From Novosphingobium sp. (GTDB lineage Bacteria > Pseudomonadota > Alphaproteobacteria > Sphingomonadales > Sphingomonadaceae): a stretch of DNA of 56,837 nucleotides. The stretch spans positions 1 through 56,837 of the forward strand of contig NZ_JAUYRV010000051.1 in NCBI RefSeq assembly GCF_030696665.1, in the 5' to 3' direction. A program made the position numbers and the translations under genes. Positions 17,508 to 25,514 of this stretch are shown here, in pieces (within the stretch, counting starts at the first letter, position 1; each line of letters opens with the position of its first letter). A model generated the notes under the pieces. That model did no database searches and had not been told where the DNA came from. It was given only the letters and a program-made list of their open reading frames with translations.

Positions 17508-19438
17508 CAGAAACGGCTCCGCAGGCCAAGATATACCGCGCGCCCGAGCGAGCCGTAGCCGCCCGTAGTCTCATACTGCTTGTTGCCCACGTTTTCGACA
17601 CGCGCATTCAGCGTCAGTCGTTCGGCCATGCGCCACTGCGCACGCAGATCAACCAGCCAGTATCCGGGCAGAACCGTCGCGCTGCCCGCCCGGTCGAATG
17701 TCTTCCCGGCATAGCGCGCGGCGACGCTGGCCCGAAGGCCCTGCGGAATATCCACGCCGCCTTCAACATTCGCCAGATGGCGCGGCACGCGGGCAAGCTG
17801 TCGGCCAAGGTCGGCGCTGCCCGGGGAGCGGTCCTCCGCTGCGATCCAGCTGTAATTGCCCGAAGCGAACAGCACGCCCACATGCGCCCGCGCCGCCAGT
17901 TCCAACCCCTTGGCATGGGCCTTACGGACATTGGCGTAGTAGCCAAAGCGGCTCGTCATGGTGCCGGGGATAAAGCAGGCGGCGGGCAGGGGGGTGGTGT
18001 TGGGGCAAAAGGCGAAATCGATGAGATTGTCGGTATCACGCTCAAACCATGTGGCCGATGCGTGCAGAACCTCCCCGACGGCTTGTTCTGCCCCAACAGA
18101 CCAGCCCTTGGCCTTTTCCGGCGCCAGCGTTGCCGAGCCATAGATGCTGAACAACTGGTAGAGCGACGGGGCTTTGAACCCTTCGTCATAGCTGGCGCGC
18201 AGCACGGTGCGACCTTCGTTCGGGGTGTAGACGGCTCCGCCAGTAAACACCGTGTTGCCGCCAAAGCGCGACTGATCGTCATGCCGCACGCCGCCGTTGA
18301 AGGTCAGCCCTGCCAGCGGCGTAACGCGCAACTCGCCATAGACGCTGTTGGTATCGGCGCTCTGCGGCACCAAAGCATAGGGCGTACCGTTATTGCCGGG
18401 CGAAGCACTTGTCATGCGCTGCTCCTCGCGCTCCGCACCAAACACCGCCTGCACCATATCGTTCAGTTGCAGCGATCCTTGGTACTCGAAGCGCCGCACC
18501 CGGCCATGCGCATCAAAGTTCAGCGGACGGATTGACCGCGCAGGATCATAGTTCTCGCGGTCGGTTTCCGTCTGCAACACGGCAAGGCGGTTGGTGAACC
18601 GCCCGTCGAGCAAAACGAGATTGACCCCGGCATAGCCAGTCCACTCGGCCGTCAAACCATAGACCTGCGAATCCCCGGTCGAGCCGTCAAAATCGTTGCG
18701 CGCATCGGCCCAGTAGCCGCGCAGATCGACCGAAAGGTTGGGGGCCAGTTTCAGCGTGGCGGTGCCGCTGGCCGATGTGCGGCGGTATCCGTCCGGCTCG
18801 GTGCCATTGCCGCGCGCCGATATCCCGTCGGTGGTAAAAGTCGATCCGGCCACGCGCCAGTCCAGCAACGATCCGGTGCCGCCGATCCCGGCCTGTGCGT
18901 TCACCGTGGCGTGAGTGCCCGCTTCAATCGCCATGCTGCCTTCCAGCGGCTTTTCCGCCCGACGGGTCAGCACGTTGACCACGCCGCCGATGGCATCGCT
19001 GCCCCACAGAATGGACTGCGGCCCGCGCAGGATTTCCACCCGCTCGATGTCGTCAAGCAGCAGGTTCGAGAACGAAAAGCCGCCGCCCGTGGCCGAGGGA
19101 TCGGATATCCGCACACCGTCGATCACCATGACCGTCTGCGAGGAATCAGCGCCACGTATGCGCAGCGATGTTGCGGTGCCAAAGCCCCCGTTGCGCGTCA
19201 CGCTGATGCCCGGCGTGCGCAACAGCAGGTCGGTCAACGTAATGGGCTGCTGCTGGCGGATCGCCTCTTCAGCAAGCACGGTGACAGTGGCGGAAACGCG
19301 GTCCTGTTCAACCGGGCTGCGCAGTGCGGTGACGACGATGGAGGAATCGGGTGCCTCGCCGGGAACAGACTCCTCGGCCAGGGCCGGGCAGGCGATCAGG
19401 GCGAATGCGGAAACAAGAGAATATTGGGTAAGGCGCAC
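17507..19438 (-). CDS. btuB: TonB-dependent cobalamin/corrinoid receptor
   Basis: This 643-residue outer-membrane receptor has a signal peptide at residues 1-21 (VRLTQYSLVSAFAL...ALA) and a TonB box region SIVVTALRS. The plug has VEILRGPQSILWGSDAIGGVVN. The barrel ends with the aromatic LGLRSRF. I chose the GTG at 19438 because GAGGGA precedes it and it begins the signal peptide; the open frame upstream runs through the riboswitch leader. A cobalamin riboswitch about 220 nt upstream and the cob genes downstream support B12 as ligand. Confidence 0.9.
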   Translation of the reverse strand: MRLTQYSLVSAFALIACPALAEESVPGEAPDSSIVVTALRSPVEQDRVSATVTVLAEEAIRQQQPITLTDLLLRTPGISVTRNGGFGTATSLRIRGADSSQTVMVIDGVRISDPSATGGGFSFSNLLLDDIERVEILRGPQSILWGSDAIGGVVNVLTRRAEKPLEGSMAIEAGTHATVNAQAGIGGTGSLLDWRVAGSTFTTDGISARGNGTEPDGYRRTSASGTATLKLAPNLSVDLRGYWADARNDFDGSTGDSQVYGLTAEWTGYAGVNLVLLDGRFTNRLAVLQTETDRENYDPARSIRPLNFDAHGRVRRFEYQGSLQLNDMVQAVFGAEREEQRMTSASPGNNGTPYALVPQSADTNSVYGELRVTPLAGLTFNGGVRHDDQSRFGGNTVFTGGAVYTPNEGRTVLRASYDEGFKAPSLYQLFSIYGSATLAPEKAKGWSVGAEQAVGEVLHASATWFERDTDNLIDFAFCPNTTPLPAACFIPGTMTSRFGYYANVRKAHAKGLELAARAHVGVLFASGNYSWIAAEDRSPGSADLGRQLARVPRHLANVEGGVDIPQGLRASVAARYAGKTFDRAGSATVLPGYWLVDLRAQWRMAERLTLNARVENVGNKQYETTGGYGSLGRAVYLGLRSRF

Positions 19439-19654
19439 GATGCGGCTCCCTCTGGTACAGACGGCGTGGACCCGCCGTTCCGACCCGCGAAGGAAGCGCG
19501 CGCCAGCGCATGTGCCTGCAATCAGGCGCAACGCGGCCCCGCTTCCTGCGCGGGGCTTCCCGGCAGGCAGTGGCTGTCGTTGCGCGAGGGCTTGTCCCAC
19601 CCTTGCGGACGGGAACCTCGAACGTCCGGTGCACCCTGCCCGAACGAAGAACGA

Positions 19655-19828
19655 CTGCGTCAGGCAGGTCTCCTGGCTCACGGGTCAATGCCTGTCCGGC
19701 CGCCTTCTCAGGACAGTGAAGTCCCAATGGCGTGAATGGCCGGTCGGCTCGCCGCTTACAGTTGCAGGGGCAGCCGGGGTATCGCACCCCGTTCCCTTTT
19801 GATCCCCTTTCGGGGAACCTGTCGCGGC
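19655..19828 (-). promoter_or_regulatory. Cobalamin riboswitch controlling the btuB-cob operon
   Basis: On the minus strand the leader carries the conserved blocks AAAGGGAA, CGGGGTGCGA, GCCCCTGCAACTGTAAGCGG and, near its 3' end, the B12 box GAGCCAGGAGACCTGCC at 19663-19679. Adenosylcobalamin binding to such leaders represses downstream transport and synthesis genes. Roughly 217 nt separate the box from the btuB start, room for an expression platform. Confidence 0.93.
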
Positions 19829-19905
19829 ACCGCAGATAGCGGCACACTTTTCATGCTGCAAGCGCGAATACTTGCGCGGATCAATGGCTTGGATTATCAC
19901 GGCCA

Positions 19906-20086
19906 GCGTAACGGGTGCCCGAAAGGGCTTAATCGGGAAGTCCGGGTGGCGGCAAAAGCCGCTTGATCCGGCACTGCTCCCGCAACTGTAACCGGTGAGC
20001 GCATCGCCATCATGCCATTGGGATTCGTCCCGAGAAGGCGGCGACAAGCGCGATGATCCGGGAAGTCAGGAAACCGGCCTGTTATC
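19906..20086 (+). promoter_or_regulatory. Second cobalamin riboswitch, controlling membrane protein-cobO-cobB
   Basis: The plus strand shows the conserved order AACGGGTGCCCGAAAGGG, AATCGGGAAGTCCGGGTG, CTCCCGCAACTGTAACCGG, GCCATTGGGA, and the B12 box AAGTCAGGAAACCGGCCTG near 20063-20081. It is back-to-back with the btuB riboswitch, with only about 77 bp between the two aptamers for both promoters. Confidence 0.93.
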
Positions 20087-20143
20087 GTCGTTTCTCTGCG
20101 CGGGCGGGATGCACCGGGCGGACGAAGGCTGATCCTTCGCGGA

Positions 20144-20163
20144 CGACACTCATGTGCGTTTTT
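20144..20163 (+). terminator. Possible attenuator hairpin after the second riboswitch
   Basis: A short stem (CG, bulged A, CAC / GTG, CG) with a TCAT loop at 20144-20158 is followed directly by TTTTT at 20159-20163. A further 6-bp hairpin (CGAAGG/CCTTCG) lies at 20123-20139. It is placed where a terminator-type expression platform would be expected, but the stem is weak. Confidence 0.4.
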
Positions 20164-20169
20164 GCCGAA

Positions 20170-20236
20170 GGGAGCCTTGTGATGACCAGTACCTGACATC
20201 ACCTGATCGCACCTCAAAGGTGCGTTTAAGGCTCCC
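20170..20236 (+). ncRNA. Predicted 67-nt three-way-junction RNA in the leader
   Basis: A perfect 9-bp closing stem (GGGAGCCTT 20170-20178 / AAGGCTCCC 20228-20236) encloses two perfect hairpins. The first is GTGATG/CATCAC with a 12-nt loop (20179-20202). The second is CGCACCT/AGGTGCG with a CAA loop (20208-20224). The joins are 0, 5 (CTGAT) and 3 (TTT) nt. It lies downstream of the B12 aptamer and 60 nt before the ribosome binding site. I do not recognise the element. Confidence 0.55.
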
Positions 20237-20309
20237 GTGCGTCCCGCTGATCAGGGCGCTTGCAGCATTGATCCCCGTATTTCAGCCCCATATTTCAGGA
20301 GGCCGACCG

Positions 20310-20882
20310 ATGGTCCGCAATTCCCGTTTCGATCTTGCCGTGTTCGGCATTCTCGTGCTCGTCATGCTCGTCACCCGCACCCACTCGCTGAGCAATGTCA
20401 TGCACTTGCCTGATACGAGCCTCGCCAGCTTCTTCGCGCTGGGCTTCCTTGTGCGGCGCGGCATCGCGTTTACGGCATTGTTCTCGCTCGCGTTCGCCAT
20501 CGACGTGACGGTGATCGGCTGGTTCGGCCAGTCGGACTTCTGCTTCACCCCCGCTTACTGGATGCTGGTGCCTGCCTATGGCACGATGTGGTTGGCCGGG
20601 CGTTTCGGCGCGGAAAAACTGGGCGAACGTGCTTCTGCTCTTCCCGCACTCACCGTGCTGGTTGTTGCCGCAACGTTGGTTTCGCAGTTGTTCTCAAGCG
20701 GCGGGTTCTACTTTCTTGGCGGGCGGTTTGAAGATCCCACGCTGGCAGGCTTCATGCCGCGCCTTGGCCGCTACTTCCCACCCACGCTCTACGCCACGCT
20801 GCTGTGGACCGGAGCCGCTGCAGGCGCGCTGGCGGTGCTTTCGGTCGCCCGCCCACAACTGCGCGCGAGTAGCCGCAAGTGA
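20310..20882 (+). CDS. B12-riboswitch-controlled membrane protein, unknown
   Basis: This 190-residue protein has about six predicted membrane segments (roughly residues 7-22, 35-52, 52-70, 80-98, 108-135, 150-175). The ATG at 20310 has a clean AGGAGG site seven bases upstream. It shows no ATPase or binding-protein motif. Size and topology resemble ECF-type substrate-binding subunits, but I cannot assign a family. Being first behind a cobalamin riboswitch and overlapping cobO (GTGA) suggests transport of a corrinoid, its lower-ligand base, or cobalt. Confidence 0.85.
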   Translation: MVRNSRFDLAVFGILVLVMLVTRTHSLSNVMHLPDTSLASFFALGFLVRRGIAFTALFSLAFAIDVTVIGWFGQSDFCFTPAYWMLVPAYGTMWLAGRFGAEKLGERASALPALTVLVVAATLVSQLFSSGGFYFLGGRFEDPTLAGFMPRLGRYFPPTLYATLLWTGAAAGALAVLSVARPQLRASSRK

Positions 20883-21481
20883 CCACTGAAGCAGACGCTG
20901 CTCACCGCGAACGCACCCGTAAACACAAGGCGGTGGTCGATGCCAAGATCGCCGCCGCCCAGCGGGACAGGGGCCTGCTGCTGGTCCTGACCGGCAATGG
21001 CAAGGGCAAGTCCTCCAGCGCCTTCGGCATGGTCGCGCGCACGCTCGGCTATGGCCGCAAGGCTGCGGTGTTCCAGTTCATCAAGGGGGCGGAGAACGTG
21101 GGCGAGCGCGCCTTCTTTTCGTCCCACCCCGACGTGATCTGGGAAAAGTGCGGCGAAGGGTTCACGTGGGAAACGCAGGACCGCACGCGCGATATCGCCG
21201 CCGCGCGGGCAGGGTGGGAGAAGGCCAAGGCGGCCCTCTCCAATCCCGCGATCAGCCTCGTCGTGCTGGACGAACTGACCTACCTCGTCACCTACCGCTA
21301 CCTCGGGCTGGACGAGATCATGCCCGCAATCGAAGCGCGGCCCGAAATGCAGCACGTGGTCATCACTGGCCGGGCTGCGGACGAGGCGCTGATCGCTGCT
21401 GCCGATACCGTCAGCGCCATCCGCGATGTCAAACATGCCTTCCGCGATGGCGTGCGTGCGCAGGAAGGGATCGACCGTTGA
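20879..21481 (+). CDS. cobO: Cob(I)yrinic acid a,c-diamide adenosyltransferase
   Basis: This 200-residue BtuR/CobO-family enzyme transfers the adenosyl group of ATP to the corrinoid cobalt. The P-loop GNGKGKS is at residues 39-45. VVLDELTYLV and HVVITGRAADEALI are family motifs. It starts with GTG inside the stop codon of the membrane protein gene and ends in the cobB start. Confidence 0.96.
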   Translation: MTTEADAAHRERTRKHKAVVDAKIAAAQRDRGLLLVLTGNGKGKSSSAFGMVARTLGYGRKAAVFQFIKGAENVGERAFFSSHPDVIWEKCGEGFTWETQDRTRDIAAARAGWEKAKAALSNPAISLVVLDELTYLVTYRYLGLDEIMPAIEARPEMQHVVITGRAADEALIAAADTVSAIRDVKHAFRDGVRAQEGIDR

Positions 21482-22767
21482 GCACGGCGTTCTGCCCCGC
21501 GCTAATGGTCAGCGCTCCCGCATCCGGGCAGGGCAAAACCACCGTCACCGCCGCGCTTGCCCGCCGCCACCGTCAGGCCGGGCGGCGGGTAAGGGTGTTC
21601 AAATGCGGGCCGGATTTTCTTGATCCGATGATCCTCGAACGGGCCAGCGGCGCGCCGGTCTATCAGCTCGATCTGTTCATGTGCGGCGAGGAGGAATGCC
21701 GCCGCCTGCTCCATGAAGCGGCGAAAGAAGCAGACCTCATCCTTGTCGAAGGGGTGATGGGGCTGTTCGACGGCACGCCATCCGCCGCCGATCTTGCTGC
21801 GCGCTTTGGCCTGCCGGTGCTTGCTGTGATCGATGGTAGCGCGATGGCCCAGACATTCGGCGCGCTGGCCCACGGTCTGTCGACCTATCGTTTGGATGTT
21901 CGGGTGGTGGCAGCTCTCGGGAACAAAGTTCGTGGCGAACGCCATGCTGCGATGCTGGCCGAAAGTCTGCCGGAAGGACTGCACTGGGTCGGCACTCTGC
22001 CGCCCGATGCGGACGCCGCGTTGCCCGAACGCCATCTCGGTCTTGTTCAGGCCGAAGAGATCGCAGACATCGACAGCCGCATTGATCGCGCCGCGGCGAG
22101 CCTGTCTGACGCCGCACTATGGCTGCCCGATCCGGTTCCGTTCATCGCACAACTCGGACCGGTGCCGCCGCCGCACCTGGCCGGGACGCGCATCGCCGTG
22201 GCTCGTGATGCCGCTTTCGGTTTCATCTATCGCGCCAACATCGGTTGCCTTGAAGCGATGGGCGCGCAACTGGTCTACTTCTCGCCGCTGGCCGATGCGC
22301 GCTTGCCGCAGTGCGATGCGCTCTGGCTTCCCGGAGGATACCCGGAACTGTACCTGCGGTCGCTGTCGGATAATCGGGCGATGCGTGCGGCGATCAAAGC
22401 GCATCACGCAGCGGGCAAGCCGATTCTCGCAGAATGCGGCGGCATGCTGTATTGCCTCGATGCGCTTGACGATGGCAAAGGCCTTGTGCTGCCGATGCTC
22501 GGTCTGATGCCCGGTACCGCAACGATCCAGCCCCGGCTCGCGGCGCTTGGCCTTCAGGCGGTTGATCTGCCCAGCGGTACGCTGCGGGGGCATACCTTTC
22601 ACTACTCACGCCTTGAAACCCCGCTTGCGCCCCTGTGGCGCGCGCACAATCCTGAAGGCGTGGTGGGGGAAGGTATGTTTCGGCACGGTTCGCTTTGGGC
22701 AAGCTATGTTCATGGTTATTTCCGCTCGGCACCCGCAGCCGTGGCAGCGATATTCCACCCCGGCTAG
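21478..22767 (+). CDS. cobB: Cobyrinic/hydrogenobyrinic acid a,c-diamide synthase
   Basis: This roughly 429-residue glutamine-dependent amidase acts on the a and c carboxylates of (hydrogeno)cobyrinic acid. It has an N-terminal P-loop (SAPASGQGKTT) and FKCGPDFLDP, and a C-terminal glutaminase domain (LWLPGGYPELY, ILAECGGMLY with the nucleophile Cys). I chose the TTG at 21478, which overlaps the cobO stop (TTGA) and keeps the first beta strand. An ATG at 21505 is the alternative. It is the earliest corrin step found here. Confidence 0.93.
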   Translation: MSTAFCPALMVSAPASGQGKTTVTAALARRHRQAGRRVRVFKCGPDFLDPMILERASGAPVYQLDLFMCGEEECRRLLHEAAKEADLILVEGVMGLFDGTPSAADLAARFGLPVLAVIDGSAMAQTFGALAHGLSTYRLDVRVVAALGNKVRGERHAAMLAESLPEGLHWVGTLPPDADAALPERHLGLVQAEEIADIDSRIDRAAASLSDAALWLPDPVPFIAQLGPVPPPHLAGTRIAVARDAAFGFIYRANIGCLEAMGAQLVYFSPLADARLPQCDALWLPGGYPELYLRSLSDNRAMRAAIKAHHAAGKPILAECGGMLYCLDALDDGKGLVLPMLGLMPGTATIQPRLAALGLQAVDLPSGTLRGHTFHYSRLETPLAPLWRAHNPEGVVGEGMFRHGSLWASYVHGYFRSAPAAVAAIFHPG

Positions 22768-22810
22768 GGCGCAACACTCTTTGAGGGGCAAAGTTGTGCT
22801 GTCGCCCCAA

Positions 22811-23461
22811 TCAAGGCGCAAGATCATTTCCGGTCGTGCTGGGGCGCAAGGTGTCGGTCTGCAGTGTGGTGTAGGAGTCGATCAGTTCCCAGCAATTGCT
22901 ACGCCCATTTGCGAACAGCAGGCGGCCGCTGCTGCCGTAAGATCCGATGATCTCGCCTTCATACCGGCCGTCAACAGGCGGGCCATAACGGATTTTTTCC
23001 CATGATACGTTGACGATGTGCACGGGATAGTCCGTCAGCGTTGCGGTCTGGTGTCTATGGGTCACGCGCACGAACTGGGGCGTGCCATCGCTGTCTGCTG
23101 CAGGCTTACCCCCTTGTGCATAAACAAGGTGACGATTGACCATAGCCAAAGGAAACGCGGTAAAGCGTTGGCCTGCAATATGCCGCACTTGCGGGCGCTT
23201 GCCATCCGACTTGCGCCTGTCAACAGTTGTCATCGTCACCTTGCGGGCGAAAAATGCCCGCTGCGCTGCGGGCGGCGCACTTGCCAAGTGCGCAAGGAAG
23301 CTGTCGAAATCGCTGTTTTTGCAGGCCGCTTGTGCGGCTGTGATCGCCTGAGGTTCGATGTCGGCCCTAAACGGCGGCGTGGCTGCGGCCAAGGCTATGC
23401 CAGCAAGCAGTACGGCCACGCGGTGGAGGCGATGCAACGGTGCTGGCATGGTGAGGGGCAT
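22811..23461 (-). CDS. Secreted hypothetical protein
   Basis: This 216-residue protein begins with a signal peptide (hydrophobic VAVLLAGIALAAATPP). The start at 23461 has GGAGA upstream; a longer frame to 23518 exists. The mature part ends with a compact domain containing GEIIGSYGSSGRLLFANG and a Cys in SNCWELI. I recognise no family. It lies downstream of three other secreted genes on the same strand, about 140 bp after the last. Confidence 0.7.
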   Translation of the reverse strand: MPLTMPAPLHRLHRVAVLLAGIALAAATPPFRADIEPQAITAAQAACKNSDFDSFLAHLASAPPAAQRAFFARKVTMTTVDRRKSDGKRPQVRHIAGQRFTAFPLAMVNRHLVYAQGGKPAADSDGTPQFVRVTHRHQTATLTDYPVHIVNVSWEKIRYGPPVDGRYEGEIIGSYGSSGRLLFANGRSNCWELIDSYTTLQTDTLRPSTTGNDLAP

Positions 23462-23602
23462 CAACGAAGGTCTCCGGCAGTGTGATTGAAAAAGGTTGAC
23501 CCGGTCCGAATTCAGCAATGTGCCGACCGGCCAGGATATGGCGCGCCACTATCGCCGCGGCGCGCAACAATCGCCGGACGCACATGATCTGCAGTGAACA
23601 GT

Positions 23603-24511
23603 TCAGCGTTCCTGATCAGGCGCCGGATCGGTGCAATCGTCACAATCCTTCGCTGCCCGAAACCCTTCGCGATAATCCCGGCGGACTTGCGCCAGCAGGG
23701 CTGGTGTAATTCTCATCGCAACACGGTAGTATCCCTCTCGTTCCGGCCCGGCGATGCCGGGTTCGGCGATCAGTTCTATCCGGTCAAAGGGCTGCCCGCT
23801 CTCACCAGCAAAGCCCACGGCAAGTTCGCCGAAATAGGGGCATGACCATTTTCCCAGATAACGCCCGTCCTCGTCCACGATCTTTGGCTGCCCCTCGCTC
23901 CCGGCAGCAGGATCGGCATTGAGTGCGTTGGCGATCCGCTGAATATCGAGGAGCGCGCAATAGGTGCTGCGCACGCTATCCATCTGGTCTGTAAATGCGT
24001 CGGTCGCATCGGTCAGAAAGCGCCCGCTACGGCGATCTACCAGCATCGCGACGGCGGCCTCGTGGGGCTGGGCATGGGGATTGCGCGATGGACGCGGCGA
24101 CAGGGTGCCAGTCGCGATCAGGCTGGCCAGTTGCCGGTTCATGCCGACCAGTTCCCACGTGAGGTCTACCTGCCACGGCAAAAAGACCAGACCACCTGCC
24201 TTGGCGTCGTCGCGATCCTGTCGTGCCGCCATGTCCATCCCTTCGGACAGTTCAGCATCGACGCTGTCTACTTGTGCGGCAACTTCAGCATGATTGCGCA
24301 GATCCACGGGGATATGGAAATGGTATTCACCCGCTTCGGAGCGATAGCACCGACGGTCGTGCCGGTCATCGGACGGCTCGGTGGCCCAAGCGCAGGATGG
24401 CTGTAATCGAGAGCGATAGGAGGTTGCTCCAGCCTCGGCTGTGTCCTGCGCGCAAGCAACGCTGGCCGATGCAACCACACCCGCGCCAAGGAGTGTGATG
24501 ATCGCGCGCAT
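23603..24511 (-). CDS. Secreted protein, possibly DUF3298-like
   Basis: This 302-residue protein has a signal peptide (MRAIITLLGAGVVASASVACA). The middle part, TWELVGMNRQLASLIATG followed by a MLVDRRSGRFLTDATDAF segment, resembles DUF3298/RsiV-type domains, but the match is by eye. Cysteines occur in pairs near the C-terminus (CDDC). The ATG at 24511 overlaps the upstream stop (TGATG), so the two are co-translated. Its function is unknown. Confidence 0.7.
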   Translation of the reverse strand: MRAIITLLGAGVVASASVACAQDTAEAGATSYRSRLQPSCAWATEPSDDRHDRRCYRSEAGEYHFHIPVDLRNHAEVAAQVDSVDAELSEGMDMAARQDRDDAKAGGLVFLPWQVDLTWELVGMNRQLASLIATGTLSPRPSRNPHAQPHEAAVAMLVDRRSGRFLTDATDAFTDQMDSVRSTYCALLDIQRIANALNADPAAGSEGQPKIVDEDGRYLGKWSCPYFGELAVGFAGESGQPFDRIELIAEPGIAGPEREGYYRVAMRITPALLAQVRRDYREGFRAAKDCDDCTDPAPDQER

Positions 24512-25386
24512 CACTGCTGCAATCCAAAAATCTGGCAATCCGGGGCGGGTTGATCAAATTCGAAGCGGGATGTTGCCGGATTCCACGCCAGTTTGCGTTC
24601 GTAAGAACAGACCGGGTGTCGCGCGGGGATCAGGTCTTGCTGGGTCAGCTTCTTGGGCTGATCTTCAACTTCGCGGAAGGGGATGTCCGATGGATAACTG
24701 CCTGTTGCAACGCGATAGATCATCGCTGGCATCGGTTCGGCGTTGTCGGGATCGAGCACAAGCATCGCTTCGACCGATGTCAGGTCCAGGCAGGCATTGT
24801 GCCGCGCCTTTTCATCCTTGGCGTTGAAGCACGCACGGATCGATTGTTCTGCACTAAGCGGGACGGACAGCACTTGCCGTGCAACCGCTCCGGTGGTCCC
24901 CGCACCGTCAATTCGATAGAGCGACAATGTGGCCTTGCTTGCTCGGCCCCCGGAATAGGCGATATGTTTCCACGCCTCGATGCCGATGATCACGGCTTCA
25001 CCCGCAGCGCCCGATCGTTCGTGTCCGGCGCGGCGGATGCCGAGACTCCATATCTCCAGGCTTTGGTCGGCATCGACGATCAGGTCGATTGGCAAGGAAC
25101 GATCGCTGCTCCCTCCAAATTCCCGAATGCGAAGCTGCGGCCGCATCTGCGCATCGCCACCTTTGATCGAAAAACACAGACGCGTTTTGGGAAGGCAGCG
25201 CTCCCCCTCAATACGGTCCGGCGCTGGTGCGGGGGTGACCATATGCTGCTGCTCGTTTCCGGCTTTGTCGCGGATCGCAAAGCTTGAAACCGGATCGGAC
25301 GGATCCCGCCCGAACGGTTCATACCCGCTTTGTGCCGCCAGCGGCGTGGCGAACAGTAGCGCTGCAAAGACAATCGCCTGTTTCAC
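24511..25386 (-). CDS. Secreted hypothetical protein
   Basis: This 291-residue protein starts with GTG and a signal peptide (MKQAIVFAALLFATPLAAQ). No known motif is visible. Four or more cysteines in the mature region (CLPKTRLC, CFNAK, ACLDL, VCSYE) suggest disulfides in the periplasm. Its start overlaps the stop of a 43-codon ORF upstream and its stop overlaps the next gene. Confidence 0.75.
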   Translation of the reverse strand: MKQAIVFAALLFATPLAAQSGYEPFGRDPSDPVSSFAIRDKAGNEQQHMVTPAPAPDRIEGERCLPKTRLCFSIKGGDAQMRPQLRIREFGGSSDRSLPIDLIVDADQSLEIWSLGIRRAGHERSGAAGEAVIIGIEAWKHIAYSGGRASKATLSLYRIDGAGTTGAVARQVLSVPLSAEQSIRACFNAKDEKARHNACLDLTSVEAMLVLDPDNAEPMPAMIYRVATGSYPSDIPFREVEDQPKKLTQQDLIPARHPVCSYERKLAWNPATSRFEFDQPAPDCQIFGLQQ

Positions 25387-25514
25387 TTCAAGTCCCCGTT
25401 CGTGTTGCTGCCAGAAGCATTGCGCAATTCCGGTTTCAGCGACGCAATCAGCACGGCGTTTTCCGGAAAACTCACCGTCCTCGTGCCATTCGAATTCGGC
25501 ATGGCCTTACTCAT
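25383..25514 (-). CDS. Small 43-residue ORF, translationally coupled on both sides
   Basis: ATG at 25514 lies inside the end of the SH3-like gene (8-bp overlap). The TGA at 25383-25385 overlaps the GTG start of the next gene. The product begins MSKAMPNSNGTRTVSF and ends GDLK; it is hydrophilic with a short hydrophobic stretch (AVLIASL). There is no clear ribosome binding site, as expected for coupled translation. The perfect fit between two stop/start overlaps is the main evidence. Confidence 0.5.
   Translation of the reverse strand: MSKAMPNSNGTRTVSFPENAVLIASLKPELRNASGSNTNGDLK

Noticed and set aside
20170..20236. Hammerhead ribozyme as explanation of the three-way junction
   Set aside because: A CTGAT join is present, but the required GAAA core and full CTGATGA are missing.
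22768..22810. Bidirectional terminator between cobB and the secreted-protein gene
   Set aside because: A GGGCG/CGCCC pair is present, but the inner stem does not pair well and no T-run follows.
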